Below are positions 25,258 to 36,782 of a stretch of DNA of 64,000 nucleotides, piece after piece (the first letter of the stretch is position 1; the number at the start of each line of letters is the position of its first letter). Origin of the DNA: Eubacteriales bacterium (GTDB lineage Bacteria > Bacillota_A > Clostridia > Christensenellales > Aristaeellaceae). The notes beneath the pieces are model-generated. The model saw only the letters and a program-made list of their open reading frames with translations. It was not told the DNA's origin and made no database searches. Made by a program: the position numbers and the translations under genes. The stretch is from assembly GCA_029974035.1 (NCBI GenBank), contig JARKQG010000135.1:13208-77207 (forward strand). Reading direction: 5' to 3'.

Positions 25258-25837
25258 GCGCGAATACTGGGAAAAGGGCGTCGCCGTAGCGGGCATTGAC
25301 GAGGTGGGCCGCGGCCCGCTGGCGGGGCCGGTGGTCACCGCCTGCGTGGTGCTGCCGCCGGACGCGCTGATCCCCGGGGTGGACGACTCCAAGAAGCTGT
25401 CGCCGGCCCGGCGCGAGGCGCTGGCCGAGGCGATCCTCGCCCGGGCGGCCCACGCGGCCGTCGCGCGGGTGGAGGCGGCCGAGATCGATGAAATCAACAT
25501 TCTGAACGCCACCCGCCGGGCCATGGAAGCCTGCGCCGCCGGCGCGCCGGCGGGCGTCTTTCTGATCGACGCGGTGGAGCGGCTCCGCCTTCCCGCCGAA
25601 GGCCGCGCCATCGTTCACGGCGATGCCCTCTCCTACATGATCGCGGCGGCCTCCATCGTCGCCAAGGTACACCGGGACCGCCTGATGACGGAGCTGGACG
25701 CAATCTACCCCGGCTACGGCTTTGCCCGCAACAAGGGATACGGCACGGCGGAACACATCCGCGCGCTTCGGGCGATGGGCCCCTGTCCGGAGCACCGCAG
25801 GAACTTCATCGGAAGGATTCTGGAGGGGCGGGCGTGA
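25208..25837 (+). CDS. rnhB: Ribonuclease HII
   Basis: 209 residues. It cuts RNA in RNA-DNA hybrids, including single ribonucleotides in DNA. Catalytic acids lie in AGIDEVGRGPLAGPVV, with DDSKKLSPARREAL and IDAV further on; NKGYGTAEHIRAL closes the fold. The ATG at 25208 has AAGGAGCGGAGG upstream, supporting a start inside the end of rbgA. The stop overlaps the yraN GTG start. Confidence 0.95.
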   Translation: MARETPAEKLRRMTQIEREYWEKGVAVAGIDEVGRGPLAGPVVTACVVLPPDALIPGVDDSKKLSPARREALAEAILARAAHAAVARVEAAEIDEINILNATRRAMEACAAGAPAGVFLIDAVERLRLPAEGRAIVHGDALSYMIAAASIVAKVHRDRLMTELDAIYPGYGFARNKGYGTAEHIRALRAMGPCPEHRRNFIGRILEGRA

Positions 25838-26187
25838 GCGCGCGCCGGGGTGCCGAGTGGGAGGCGGCGGCCGCCGCCTACCTGGTGGACCGGGGCGCGG
25901 AGATCCTGGCGCGCAACTATCGGCGCGGGCCGGGCGAGGTGGACATCATCGCCCGGATGGACGGCGTCATCGCCCTTGTGGAGGTCAAACAGCGCGGCGC
26001 CTTTGCCCGGGGGACGCCCGGCGAGGCCGTCACCCGGTGGAAGCAGGCGCGCATTTCCGGCGCGGCGCTTCACTATCTGAAGGAGCATCATCTGCTGGAC
26101 GAGCGCATCCGCTTCGACGTGATTGAAATCGATCCCGAAGGGCTTCGCCACATCAAGGGCGCGTTTTCCTATGTGCAGTATTCGTAA
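25834..26187 (+). CDS. YraN family endonuclease-like protein (UPF0102)
   Basis: 117 residues from a GTG that overlaps the rnhB stop (GTGA). The predicted nuclease core is EILARNYRRGPGEVDIIARMDG and LVEVKQR, the E-D-ExK pattern of this restriction-endonuclease-like family. Function unproven. It follows rnhB in many Bacillota. Confidence 0.9.
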   Translation: MSARRGAEWEAAAAAYLVDRGAEILARNYRRGPGEVDIIARMDGVIALVEVKQRGAFARGTPGEAVTRWKQARISGAALHYLKEHHLLDERIRFDVIEIDPEGLRHIKGAFSYVQYS

Positions 26188-26269
26188 GATTTCCACGCAG
26201 GCAGGATTTTCGCGCCCCAGCGTGGAAATACTTTCGTCATATATGCAATCAGACGGAGCGTTTTTTCAG

Positions 26270-29200
26270 ATGAAAAAAATTCTTTGGCTGGCGGTGCTGC
26301 TGGCGCTTTGGCTGCCGCAGGCGGCGCTGGCCGAAAACCTGATCGAAAACCCCGGCTTTGAGGCGGTGAGCGGCGGCATCCCCGACATCTGGCAATTGGA
26401 TATGTGGGACCGGAGCAAGGACGTCAGCCTGCTGACCGCGGAGGGCGGCGCCTACGCGGGCGCCTATTGCGCGAAGGTGGAGAACCTTTCCCCCAACGAC
26501 GCCCGCTTTACGCAGACCGTGCAGGTGGAGCCCGGCGCGCTGTACCGCATCACCTGCCGCATCCGCGCCGAGGGCGTGGGGACAGATGAGGATGGCGCGG
26601 GCATCTCCATCAAGGACACCTTTGCCTCGTCGGAGCTGGTGTACGAAACCCAGGGCGCGTGGGTGCCGGTGACGCTCTACGGCGTCGCGGGCGAGGACCA
26701 GACGGCAATCACCGTCATGGCACGGCTGGGCGGTTACGGCTCCACCAATACCGGCACGGCCTGGTTTGACGACTTTCAAATGGAAAAGGTGGACGGCGCG
26801 CCGGCGGATGCCAACGTCTACTCGTTCACCACGCTGTCCGCGGACGGCGGCGAGGACGTGGAATTTACCGAGGACGACGAAAATGGGCGAGGTCCCTACA
26901 CGCTGCCGCTGGGCATCATCGGGGCGCTCTACGGCCTCATCATGGCCTGGGCCATGCTGGTTGCCCGGCGGAGCGAGCTGAACGATCTTACGCATCCGTC
27001 GCCCAAGCGGCTTTTGTGGACCGCGCTGGCCGCGGGGCTGATCGTGCGCGCGGTGGTGGCTGTCAGCGTGTACGGCTACGGCGTGGATATGGGCGATTTT
27101 TCCGCCTGGGCGGCGCGCATGGCGACGACGGGCCCCTCCGGCTTTTACTCGGCGGACGTATTCTGCGACTATCCGCCGGGCTACATGTACGTGCTGTGGC
27201 TCATCGGCAGCATACGCAATGCTTTTCAGCTGAGCTATGACAGCCGCGTTTTCTGGCTGATCGTCAAGCTGCCCGCGATTCTGATGGATCTGGCCGCGGC
27301 CTGGCTGATCTACTGGGAGGGCAGGCGCGCGCTGGGCGAGCGGATGGCGGGCGTTCTGGCCGCGCTCTACGCGCTGCTGCCCGCCGCCATCTTAAACAGC
27401 GCCGCCTGGGGGCAGATCGACGCGTTCCTGGCGCTTTTGATGGTGCTGACGGTGCTCAACATGGTTCGGGGGAAGTACGCCTGGTCCCTCTTCCTCTACG
27501 GCGTCGCGATCATGGTCAAACCCCAGGCGCTGATGTTTGCGCCGCTGGGCATCGCGGTGCTGGCGGTGGAAATCTGGCAAAGCGGGGAGCGGCGCAAGAC
27601 CGCGCTGAAGATACTGCGGGCGGTGGGGCTGATGCTGGTCGTCATGCTGCTCATCGCGCTGCCGTTCATATCTTCGCTGCCCCGGGCTTTGATTGAAAAA
27701 TCCCCGCTGGCCGCGGGCGCGCCGGAATTCCTTCAGCCGCTTCTGTGGCTGACCACGCTCTTCACCGGATCGCTGGACACCTACCGGTACATCACCGTCA
27801 ACGCGGCCAACCTGTACGTGCTGCTGGATATGAACTGGACGGCGCTGGAGAACGCCCCGCTGTGGGGCGCCTTCGCCAACGCCATGATGTACCTGTCCTT
27901 TGGTTACGCGATCTTCCTCTACGCCCGCGGAAAGCGGCGCGACCGGCTGATGCTCGTCTGCGCCACGCTTTTGGCGCTCCTTTTCTCCTTTGCGCCGATG
28001 ATGCACGAGCGGTACCTGTTCCCGGCGATCCTCATGATGATCTTTGCCTATACGGTGGATCAGGATATCCGCCTTCTGATCGCCATTGTGGCGGTGGGCC
28101 TGACCCAGTTCCTGAACGCGGGGCTGGTGCTCCAATCGCAGCATTTGATTGACGCGGAGCGCGACATCAACGCCAACATCGCCCTTCTGAACCTTGCGGC
28201 TGCGGCGCTGATGGCCTGGACCGCCTTTGACATCTGCGTCCGGAACCGCGTGTACAGCCTCACGCGCACCTACCGGTCGGACGAGGACAGGCGGCTGCTC
28301 CTCGACCCGATGATCAACCCCGCGGCCGACGGCTTGCTGCGCCCCAAGGAATGGAAGCTGGCCATGAAAAGGCGGGACTGGCTTTTGATGCTGGGCCTGA
28401 CGGCGGTGTATGCCGTGGTGGCGCTGACCAACCTCGGCTCAACGCTGGCGCCCCAGACCCAGTGGACGTCCTCCCGGGCGGGCGAGCAGATCACCTTTGA
28501 CCTGGGAAGCCTCCGTCAGTTCCACATGACCTATTACGGCGGCATCTGCGACACCGCCTTCACCGTGCGCCTTTCGGAGGACGGCGAGGTCTGGAGCGAG
28601 CCCCGCTGGGCGGTGTACGACCAGGGCGAGGTGTTCCGCTGGCTGTGGTACGCGCCCAGTGAGAAGGACGGGGAAGGTGGGTTCAGCGCCCTCGAGACGG
28701 GGTATCCGATGCAGACCGCCCGCTACGTGCGCATCGAGGCCGAGCAGGCCGGGCTGATCCTGGGCGAGATCGCCTTCCTGGACAAGGAGGGCGAGCCCTA
28801 TCCGATTTCGTCGGTCTACGCCCTGGGCGCGGACGCGGGCCTCGCCAGCGACCCCACGCTGCTCATCGACGAGCAGGACACCGCGCCACCCTATCCGTCC
28901 TACTACAACGGCACCTATTTTGACGAGATCTACCACGCGCGCACCGCCTTTGAAAACCGGGAAGGCCTGCACACCTACGAATACACGCACCCGCCGTTGG
29001 GCAAGGTGCTGATCATGGTGGGCATCGACATCTTCGGCATGACGCCCTTCGGCTGGCGCTTTATGGGGGCGTTCTTCGGCATTCTGATGATTCCGGCGAT
29101 GTATATCATGGCCAGGCAGCTGCTCCGGCGCTCCAGCCCGGCGTTTCTGGCGGCGTTTCTGATGGCGGTGGATGCGATGCACTTCACCCAGACGCGCATC

Positions 29201-30178
29201 GCCACCATCGACGTGTTCGCGGTGTTTTTCATCATCGTGATGTACATCTTCATGCTGCGCTACATCATGATGAGCTTCAACCACACGCGGCTGTGGCGCA
29301 CCATTGTGCCGCTGGGCTTTTGCGGCCTCTTCATGGGCTTCGCCATCGCCAGCAAGTGGATCGGCATTTACGCGGCGGCGGGGCTGGCGGTGCTGTTTTT
29401 CTACAGCATCCACCTGCGGGCGCGGGAATACCGCTTTGCCAAGGCCAACCTGCGGCTGATGGAGGGCGAGCAAAAGCGCGTCGCCCAGCGCGCCGCGGCG
29501 AAGTTCTGGCGGAACCTGTGGGTGACGCTTCTGTGGTGCCTGGTATTTTTCATCGCCGTGCCGCTCGTGATCTACTACTTCAGCTACTACTGGCAGTTGA
29601 CGCCGGACGGCACCTTCAACATCAAAGGCGTGTGGGAGATGCAAAAAAGCATGTACGCCTACCACTCCGGACTCACCGGCGACACGCACTTCTTCCGCTC
29701 GCCCTGGTACCAGTGGCCGCTGATCGTCAAGCCCATGTGGTACTACTCCGGCGCGGATTTCATGCCCGCGGGCTGGGTGTCCTCGATTGCGTGCATGGGC
29801 AATCCCGCGGTGTGGTGGGGCGGCCTCGCGGCGCTGATCTTCGTGGTCGTGCGGCTGTGCCGCAAGGCCTTCGGGGACAGGCGCTACATCTTCGTGGTGG
29901 TGGGCTTTCTGTCCCAATATTTGCCGTGGACGCTGGTGCCCCGGTCCACCTTCATCTACCACTACTTTGCCAGCGTGCCCTTCATCATCCTGGCAATCGC
30001 CATCTTCTTTGAATGGCTGCGGCGGGCGAAGCACGGGGTGTACATCCGGCTGGTATGGATCTACGGCGCGGCGGCACTGGCGCTGTTTGTGATGTTTTAT
30101 CCGATCATGAGCGGCATGCCCTGCCCGCGCGCCTACGCGAACCTTCTGCGCTGGTTCGGGAGCTGGTACATCTTCTAG
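26270..30178 (+). CDS. Large membrane glycosyltransferase: carbohydrate-binding module plus two GT-C modules (C-terminal PMT/GT39 type)
   Basis: 1302 residues from ATG 26270; earlier in-frame starts lack the signal peptide. Order: signal peptide 1-21; jelly-roll carbohydrate-binding-like domain about 22-175 (NPGFEAV, TAWFDDFQMEK); membrane helix near 215-232; a first multi-helix GT-C module about 245-690 (DMGDFSAWAARM, DYPPGYMYVLW, MHERYLFPAILM); a discoidin-like domain about 724-860; then a protein O-mannosyltransferase-like module to the C-terminus, with the FDEIYHARTAF acidic motif and THPPLGK. It probably uses polyprenyl-phosphate sugars on the outer membrane face; acceptor unknown. It interrupts the usual yraN-yifB housekeeping order. 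Confidence 0.85.
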   Translation: MKKILWLAVLLALWLPQAALAENLIENPGFEAVSGGIPDIWQLDMWDRSKDVSLLTAEGGAYAGAYCAKVENLSPNDARFTQTVQVEPGALYRITCRIRAEGVGTDEDGAGISIKDTFASSELVYETQGAWVPVTLYGVAGEDQTAITVMARLGGYGSTNTGTAWFDDFQMEKVDGAPADANVYSFTTLSADGGEDVEFTEDDENGRGPYTLPLGIIGALYGLIMAWAMLVARRSELNDLTHPSPKRLLWTALAAGLIVRAVVAVSVYGYGVDMGDFSAWAARMATTGPSGFYSADVFCDYPPGYMYVLWLIGSIRNAFQLSYDSRVFWLIVKLPAILMDLAAAWLIYWEGRRALGERMAGVLAALYALLPAAILNSAAWGQIDAFLALLMVLTVLNMVRGKYAWSLFLYGVAIMVKPQALMFAPLGIAVLAVEIWQSGERRKTALKILRAVGLMLVVMLLIALPFISSLPRALIEKSPLAAGAPEFLQPLLWLTTLFTGSLDTYRYITVNAANLYVLLDMNWTALENAPLWGAFANAMMYLSFGYAIFLYARGKRRDRLMLVCATLLALLFSFAPMMHERYLFPAILMMIFAYTVDQDIRLLIAIVAVGLTQFLNAGLVLQSQHLIDAERDINANIALLNLAAAALMAWTAFDICVRNRVYSLTRTYRSDEDRRLLLDPMINPAADGLLRPKEWKLAMKRRDWLLMLGLTAVYAVVALTNLGSTLAPQTQWTSSRAGEQITFDLGSLRQFHMTYYGGICDTAFTVRLSEDGEVWSEPRWAVYDQGEVFRWLWYAPSEKDGEGGFSALETGYPMQTARYVRIEAEQAGLILGEIAFLDKEGEPYPISSVYALGADAGLASDPTLLIDEQDTAPPYPSYYNGTYFDEIYHARTAFENREGLHTYEYTHPPLGKVLIMVGIDIFGMTPFGWRFMGAFFGILMIPAMYIMARQLLRRSSPAFLAAFLMAVDAMHFTQTRIATIDVFAVFFIIVMYIFMLRYIMMSFNHTRLWRTIVPLGFCGLFMGFAIASKWIGIYAAAGLAVLFFYSIHLRAREYRFAKANLRLMEGEQKRVAQRAAAKFWRNLWVTLLWCLVFFIAVPLVIYYFSYYWQLTPDGTFNIKGVWEMQKSMYAYHSGLTGDTHFFRSPWYQWPLIVKPMWYYSGADFMPAGWVSSIACMGNPAVWWGGLAALIFVVVRLCRKAFGDRRYIFVVVGFLSQYLPWTLVPRSTFIYHYFASVPFIILAIAIFFEWLRRAKHGVYIRLVWIYGAAALALFVMFYPIMSGMPCPRAYANLLRWFGSWYIF

Positions 30179-30196
30179 ACGGGAGGGGGCGCGATC

Positions 30197-31723
<1,527 letters not shown>

Positions 31724-31742
31724 AGGTGTGGAATACTCCGCG

Positions 31743-32819
31743 ATGGAGCAGTACTGGATCTGGCTCTCGAGCGTGGAGGGCATTGGCGTCAAGCGGTTTT
31801 ATCAGCTGATGAGCCTCTACGAGGACGCCCGCGCGGTCTGGGACTCGGCCGGGCCGCAGATGGCGTTTTTGGGCGAAAAGGCGCTGCGAAACCTGATGGC
31901 CGCCCGCACGGAGCGCTACCTCTACGGGCTGTTTGCGGGGCTCGAAAAGAAGGGCATCGCGGCGGTCACGCGGCTTGCCGACGGTTATCCCGCGCGCTTG
32001 ACCGCCATTTATGACCCGCCGCCCACCCTCTACGTGCGCGGCGCGGGCAACCTCAACGGCGAGCGGTCAATCTCCATCGTGGGTTCCCGCCGCGCCAGCC
32101 GCGACGGACGGCGCGCCGCCGCCGAAATTGCCGAGGCGCTGGCCCGCGAAGGCGTGACGGTGGTGTCCGGCATGGCGCGGGGCATCGATACTGCCGCCCA
32201 CCAGGGTGCGCTCAACGGCGGCGGGCGGACGATCGCGGTGCTGGGCTGCGGCGTGGACGTGGTGTATCCGCCGGAGAACGCGCACCTGGCGGAAAGGATT
32301 CTCGAGACGGGCGGGTCGATCGTGTCCGAATACGTACCGGGCACCCGGCCGCTGGCGCAGCATTTTCCGGCGCGCAACCGCATCATCAGCGCGCTGTCCG
32401 ACGGGCTCCTGCTGGTGGAGGCCGCGCGGGGCTCCGGCGCGATGCGGACGGTGGACTTCGCCCTTGAGCAGGGGCGGGAGGTGTTTGCCGTGCCGGGGTC
32501 CATCTATTCGCCGCTGTCCGCAGAGCCCAACCGGCTGATCTCCGAGGGCGCGGCGCCGGCGCTGGGGCCGTGGGAGATTCTCGAGCACTTCCGCTGGGCC
32601 CAGCGGCCCCGTACGGGCGCGGCCGGAAAATGCGCGCCTCAGCTCGACGAGGACGAGGCGGCGCTTGTCGAACCGCTCCGGATTGAGGAAATGTCCTTTG
32701 ACGAGCTGGCCGCGCGCACCGGCTTTAACAGTTCAAAACTAAATTCTCTCTTGACAATGCTGGAGTTGCGAGGAATAATAAAACAAGTGCCCGGTCGGCT
32801 GTACCGGGCGGAAATCTGA
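31743..32819 (+). CDS. dprA: DNA-processing protein DprA
   Basis: 358 residues from ATG 31743 (MEQYWIWLSSVEGIGVKRF); a GTG at 31728 would add five residues and has a closer Shine-Dalgarno, so the start is not settled. DprA loads RecA on incoming single-stranded DNA. The Rossmann domain carries SIVGSRRASRDGRRAA, VSGMARGIDTAAHQGAL and FPARNRIISALSDGLLLVEA. A C-terminal winged helix (FDELAARTGFNSSKLNSLLTMLE) completes the usual architecture. Confidence 0.94.
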   Translation: MEQYWIWLSSVEGIGVKRFYQLMSLYEDARAVWDSAGPQMAFLGEKALRNLMAARTERYLYGLFAGLEKKGIAAVTRLADGYPARLTAIYDPPPTLYVRGAGNLNGERSISIVGSRRASRDGRRAAAEIAEALAREGVTVVSGMARGIDTAAHQGALNGGGRTIAVLGCGVDVVYPPENAHLAERILETGGSIVSEYVPGTRPLAQHFPARNRIISALSDGLLLVEAARGSGAMRTVDFALEQGREVFAVPGSIYSPLSAEPNRLISEGAAPALGPWEILEHFRWAQRPRTGAAGKCAPQLDEDEAALVEPLRIEEMSFDELAARTGFNSSKLNSLLTMLELRGIIKQVPGRLYRAEI

Positions 32820-32852
32820 TTTCGTCCCGCATACGCGGATGGAGGTTCATAA

Positions 32853-34961
32853 ATGGCGCATAAGCTGGTCATCGTGGAATCCCCGGCCAAGGCAAGGACC
32901 ATCGGCAAGTTTCTGGGCCGAGGGTACAAGGTGGAGGCTTCGCAGGGGCATGTGCGCGATCTGCCCAAGTCGCAGATCGGCGTGGACATAGAGCACGGCT
33001 TCGAACCCCGGTACATCACCATCCGGGGGCGGGGCGAGATTCTGGACCGCATCCGCAAGGAAGCAAAGGGCGCCCAGAAGATCATCCTCGCGACAGACCC
33101 TGACCGCGAGGGCGAGGCCATCTCCTGGCACCTTTCGAAGGTTCTGAACATTCCGGAGGACGACGTCTGCCGCGTGGAATTCCACGAAATCACCGGCAAG
33201 GAGGTCAAGTCCGCCATCAAAAAGCCGCGGCCCATCAACATGAATCTGGTCAACGCGCAGCAGGCGCGGCGCGTGCTGGACCGGCTGGTGGGCTACAAGA
33301 TCAGCCCGCTTCTGTGGGCCAAGGTGCGCAAGGGCCTCTCCGCCGGCCGCGTGCAGTCGGTGGCCACCGGCATCATCTGCGACCGCGAAAAGGAAATCGA
33401 AACCTTTGTGCCCGAGGAATATTGGAACCTGAGCGCCGAGTTTGAAACAGACGGCGTCAGCTTCTGCGCAAAATTCTACGGCGAGGGCGACCAAAAGACC
33501 GAGGTCACCAGCCAGCCGCAGGCACAGCGGCTGATCGACCGGATGCGCCGGGCGGACTTCGCCATCGGCGAGGTCAAGCGCTGCGAGCGGCGCAAGTACC
33601 CCGCGGCGCCCTTCACCACATCCAACCTGCAGCAGGAGGCCAGCCGCAAGCTGGGCTTTACCACCCAGAAGACCATGCAGATTGCCCAGCAGCTCTATGA
33701 GGGCGTCGATCTGGAGGGCGATGGCACCCAGGGTCTGGTCACCTACATCCGAACGGATTCCACACGCATCTCCGAGGAGGCCGTGGAGGCGGTGCGCGAG
33801 GTCATCCGCGCCGTCTATCCGCCGGAATACCTGCCCGAGGAGCCCGTGCAGTACAAGAGCCGCAAGTCCGCCCAGGACGCCCACGAGGCCATCCGCCCCA
33901 CCGACATGAAGTATCGGCCGGAGGCGGTCAAGGCATCGCTGACCCGCGATCAGCTCAGGCTCTACAAGCTCATCTTCAATCGCTTTCTGGCCAGCCAGAT
34001 GACCCCCGCGGTCTACGAAACGCTGTCCGCCGACGTGGTGGGAGACGGCCTTCGCCTGCGCTTCACCGGCCAGAAGAAGAAATTTGCCGGCTTTACCGCT
34101 GTCTATGAGGAAGTGCTGGATGACGCCCAGGCCGAGGAAGATGAAAACGCCATTCCCGCGCTGGCGGAGGGCGCGAAGGCAACGCTGGTGGACGTTTTGA
34201 GCGAGCAGCGCTTTACCCAGCCCCCGCCCCGCTACACGGAGGCATCGCTGGTGCGGGCGCTGGAGGAAAAGGGCATCGGCCGCCCGTCCACCTATTCGCC
34301 GACGATCACCACCATCATGGCCCGGGGCTACATCGCCCGGGAGAACAAGCGCCTCGTGCCCACGGAGCTGGGGCAGGTGGTCAACGATCTGATGCAGAAG
34401 AACTTCCCGGACATTGTCGACGTGCAGTTCACCGCCGGCATGGAGGAGGAGCTGGACGAGGTGGAGGACGGCGCCGCCGAATGGCGCCAGGTGGTGGCCG
34501 ACTTCTACGGCCCCTTTGAAAAGGCACTGACCGCGGCGGAGGCCACCATCGAAAAGGTGTCCGTCGAGGACCAGGTTTCCGACGTCCAGTGCGAAAAGTG
34601 CGGCGCGATGATGGTCTACAAGATGGGCCGGTACGGGAAATTTCTGGCCTGCCCCAATTTTCCGGCCTGCCGCCATACCATGGCGCTTCTGACCGACATC
34701 GGCGTGCCCTGCCCCAGCTGCGGCGGGCGGCTGCTGGAGCGCATCAGCAAGAAGGGCCGCAAGTTCTACGGCTGCGAAAACTATCCCGCCTGCGACTTTG
34801 TGTCCTGGGACCTGCCGGTGACAGACAAGTGCCCCGTCTGCGGCGGCCGCATGGTTTTGAAGCGGGGCCGCAAGGGCGAGGTGTTCCACGTGTGCGTCAA
34901 CGAAAAGTGCCGCACCCGCGTGCCCGTTTCCGGGGGGGACCAAGAGGCGGAGGATGAATGA
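32853..34961 (+). CDS. topA: DNA topoisomerase I
   Basis: 702 residues, after GGAGG at 8 bases. It relaxes negative supercoils by cutting one strand through a tyrosine, here in LVTYIRTDSTRIS. The TOPRIM domain starts VIVESPAKARTIGKFLG and has TDPDREGEAISWHL. Three C-terminal four-cysteine zinc ribbons are visible (CEKCGAMM..., CPSCGGRL..., CPVCGGRM...). It overlaps trmFO by eight bases. Confidence 0.97.
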   Translation: MAHKLVIVESPAKARTIGKFLGRGYKVEASQGHVRDLPKSQIGVDIEHGFEPRYITIRGRGEILDRIRKEAKGAQKIILATDPDREGEAISWHLSKVLNIPEDDVCRVEFHEITGKEVKSAIKKPRPINMNLVNAQQARRVLDRLVGYKISPLLWAKVRKGLSAGRVQSVATGIICDREKEIETFVPEEYWNLSAEFETDGVSFCAKFYGEGDQKTEVTSQPQAQRLIDRMRRADFAIGEVKRCERRKYPAAPFTTSNLQQEASRKLGFTTQKTMQIAQQLYEGVDLEGDGTQGLVTYIRTDSTRISEEAVEAVREVIRAVYPPEYLPEEPVQYKSRKSAQDAHEAIRPTDMKYRPEAVKASLTRDQLRLYKLIFNRFLASQMTPAVYETLSADVVGDGLRLRFTGQKKKFAGFTAVYEEVLDDAQAEEDENAIPALAEGAKATLVDVLSEQRFTQPPPRYTEASLVRALEEKGIGRPSTYSPTITTIMARGYIARENKRLVPTELGQVVNDLMQKNFPDIVDVQFTAGMEEELDEVEDGAAEWRQVVADFYGPFEKALTAAEATIEKVSVEDQVSDVQCEKCGAMMVYKMGRYGKFLACPNFPACRHTMALLTDIGVPCPSCGGRLLERISKKGRKFYGCENYPACDFVSWDLPVTDKCPVCGGRMVLKRGRKGEVFHVCVNEKCRTRVPVSGGDQEAEDE

Positions 34962-36255
34962 GGTCACCGTCGTTGGCGCCGGGCTCGCGGGCTGCGAGGC
35001 GGCCTGGCAGCTGGCGCAGCAGGGGATATCCGTCCGACTGATCGAAATGAAGCCGGAGCGGTTTTCCCCGGCCCACCGGCGGGAGGGGTTTGCGGAACTG
35101 GTCTGCTCCAATTCCCTCAAGGCGGAGCACCTGACCAACGCCTCGGGCCTTCTGAAGGCCGAGATGGAGAAGTTTGGCTCGCTGATCCTCGCCGCCGCGA
35201 AGCGGGCGCGGGTGCCCGCCGGTACCGCGTTGGCGGTGGACCGGGACGTTTTTTCCCGCGAGGTCACCGCCGCGCTGAGCGCGCACCCGCGCGTTCGGAT
35301 AGAGCGGCGCGCGGCTTCGCGCATCCCGGAGGAGCCTGTGATCGTCGCCACCGGTCCGCTGACCGACCCGGCCCTCATGGACGATCTCGCGGCGCTGCCC
35401 GGCCTGACGGCGCTCCACTTCTTCGACGCGGCGGCACCCATCGTGACGGCGGAGTCCCTCGATATGAGCCGGCTCTTCCGCCAGTCCAGAAACGACGGCG
35501 GCGCGGGGGATTACCTCAACAGCCCGCTGGACCGGGCGCAGTACGACGCGTTTTACGAGGCGCTTTTGAGCGCGGAGCTGGCCCCGCTCCACGACTTTGA
35601 AAAGGATTTGGTGTTTGAGGGCTGCCTGGCGGTGGAGATTCTGGCCGCCCGGGGCCGCGACACGCTGGCCTTCGGGCCGATGCGGCCGGTGGGGCTCGTC
35701 GATCCGCGCACCGGAAAGACGCCTTGCGCCGTGGCGCAGCTCCGGCAGGAAAACGCGGCGGGCACGCTTTACAACCTGGTCGGCTTTCAAACCCGGCTCA
35801 AGTGGGGTGAACAGAAGCGGGTGTTTTCGATGCTCCCGGGCCTTGAGCGTGCCGAATTTGTCCGCTACGGCGTGATGCACAAAAACACATACCTCAACAG
35901 CCCCGACATCCTGGGCAGGAACTTCGCCCTTTCCGGAAGGCCGATGACGCGCTTTGCCGGCCAACTGACCGGCGTGGAGGGGTATGTGGAGTCGGCGGCG
36001 TCGGGCCTTGTGGCGGGGCTGAACCTGGGCCGGGCGCTCCGGGACCTTCCGGAGCTCGACTTTCCCGGCGAAACGCTCCTGGGCGCGCTGGAGGCCCATG
36101 TGCGCACCAAAGACGCGAACTTCCAGCCGATGAACGCCAATTTCGGCATCTTGACGCCGCTGGGCGAAAGGGTCCGGAGCAAGAAAAACCGGTACGAGGC
36201 GCTTGCCCGGCGCGCGCTTTCGGCCATCGACAGATTATTGGAGGAAAATCCATGA
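34954..36255 (+). CDS. trmFO: Methylenetetrahydrofolate-tRNA-(uracil-5-)-methyltransferase
   Basis: 433 residues. It makes m5U54 in tRNA using methylenetetrahydrofolate and FAD, the Gram-positive route. FAD motif [16 protein letters not shown] at the N-terminus, then [22 protein letters not shown] and [21 protein letters not shown]. The gene overlaps both neighbours (8 bases with topA, 4 with hslV). Confidence 0.96.
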   Translation: MNEVTVVGAGLAGCEAAWQLAQQGISVRLIEMKPERFSPAHRREGFAELVCSNSLKAEHLTNASGLLKAEMEKFGSLILAAAKRARVPAGTALAVDRDVFSREVTAALSAHPRVRIERRAASRIPEEPVIVATGPLTDPALMDDLAALPGLTALHFFDAAAPIVTAESLDMSRLFRQSRNDGGAGDYLNSPLDRAQYDAFYEALLSAELAPLHDFEKDLVFEGCLAVEILAARGRDTLAFGPMRPVGLVDPRTGKTPCAVAQLRQENAAGTLYNLVGFQTRLKWGEQKRVFSMLPGLERAEFVRYGVMHKNTYLNSPDILGRNFALSGRPMTRFAGQLTGVEGYVESAASGLVAGLNLGRALRDLPELDFPGETLLGALEAHVRTKDANFQPMNANFGILTPLGERVRSKKNRYEALARRALSAIDRLLEENP

Positions 36256-36782
36256 TTCGGGGAACCACCATCTGCGGCGTGCGCCGAAACGGCCAGACCG
36301 CCATCTCCGGCGACGGTCAGGTGACCGTCGGCGAGACCGCCATCATGAAGATGAATGCGAAAAAGGTGCGCCGCATTGCCGGCGGCAAGGTCGTGATCGG
36401 CTTTGCCGGGTCGGTGGCGGACGCCTTCGCGCTGAGCGAAAAGTTTGAGGAGAAGCTGACCCAGTTTTCCGGCAACCTGCCCCGGGCCGCGGTGGAGCTG
36501 GCGCAGGAGTGGCGGCAGGATAAGGCCATGCGCAAGTTGGAAGCGATGCTTTTGTGCGCCGACGCGGACAACCTGATGCTGGTTTCGGGCACCGGCGAAG
36601 TCATCGAACCCGACGACGGCGTGATCGCCATCGGCTCCGGCGGCAACTACGCGCTGGCCGCCGCCCGCGCCCTGGCGGAGAATACGCAGCTCTCCGCCGC
36701 GGAGATTTCCGAAAAGGCGCTTCGCATCGCCGCGTCCATCTGCGTGTACACCAACGACCACATCATCACGGAGATTGTCTGA
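36252..36782 (+). CDS. hslV: ATP-dependent protease subunit HslV (ClpQ)
   Basis: 176 residues. Proteasome-like threonine protease that pairs with HslU. The sequence begins with a short MIRG before [10 protein letters not shown], so removal of four residues would expose the catalytic threonine (Thr5). [24 protein letters not shown] and [15 protein letters not shown] are typical. The usual xerC-like (codV) gene between trmFO and hslV is absent. Confidence 0.95.
   Translation: MIRGTTICGVRRNGQTAISGDGQVTVGETAIMKMNAKKVRRIAGGKVVIGFAGSVADAFALSEKFEEKLTQFSGNLPRAAVELAQEWRQDKAMRKLEAMLLCADADNLMLVSGTGEVIEPDDGVIAIGSGGNYALAAARALAENTQLSAAEISEKALRIAASICVYTNDHIITEIV

Noticed and set aside
26123..26269. Extended N-terminus of the large glycosyltransferase
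   Set aside because: The extra 49 codons overlap yraN and precede the signal peptide; ATG 26270 gives a normal secretion signal.
32847..35441. 864-codon open frame on the minus strand
   Set aside because: It is antisense to topA and part of trmFO, whose motifs are complete. Long antisense frames are expected at this GC content, and the translation shows no recognisable domain.
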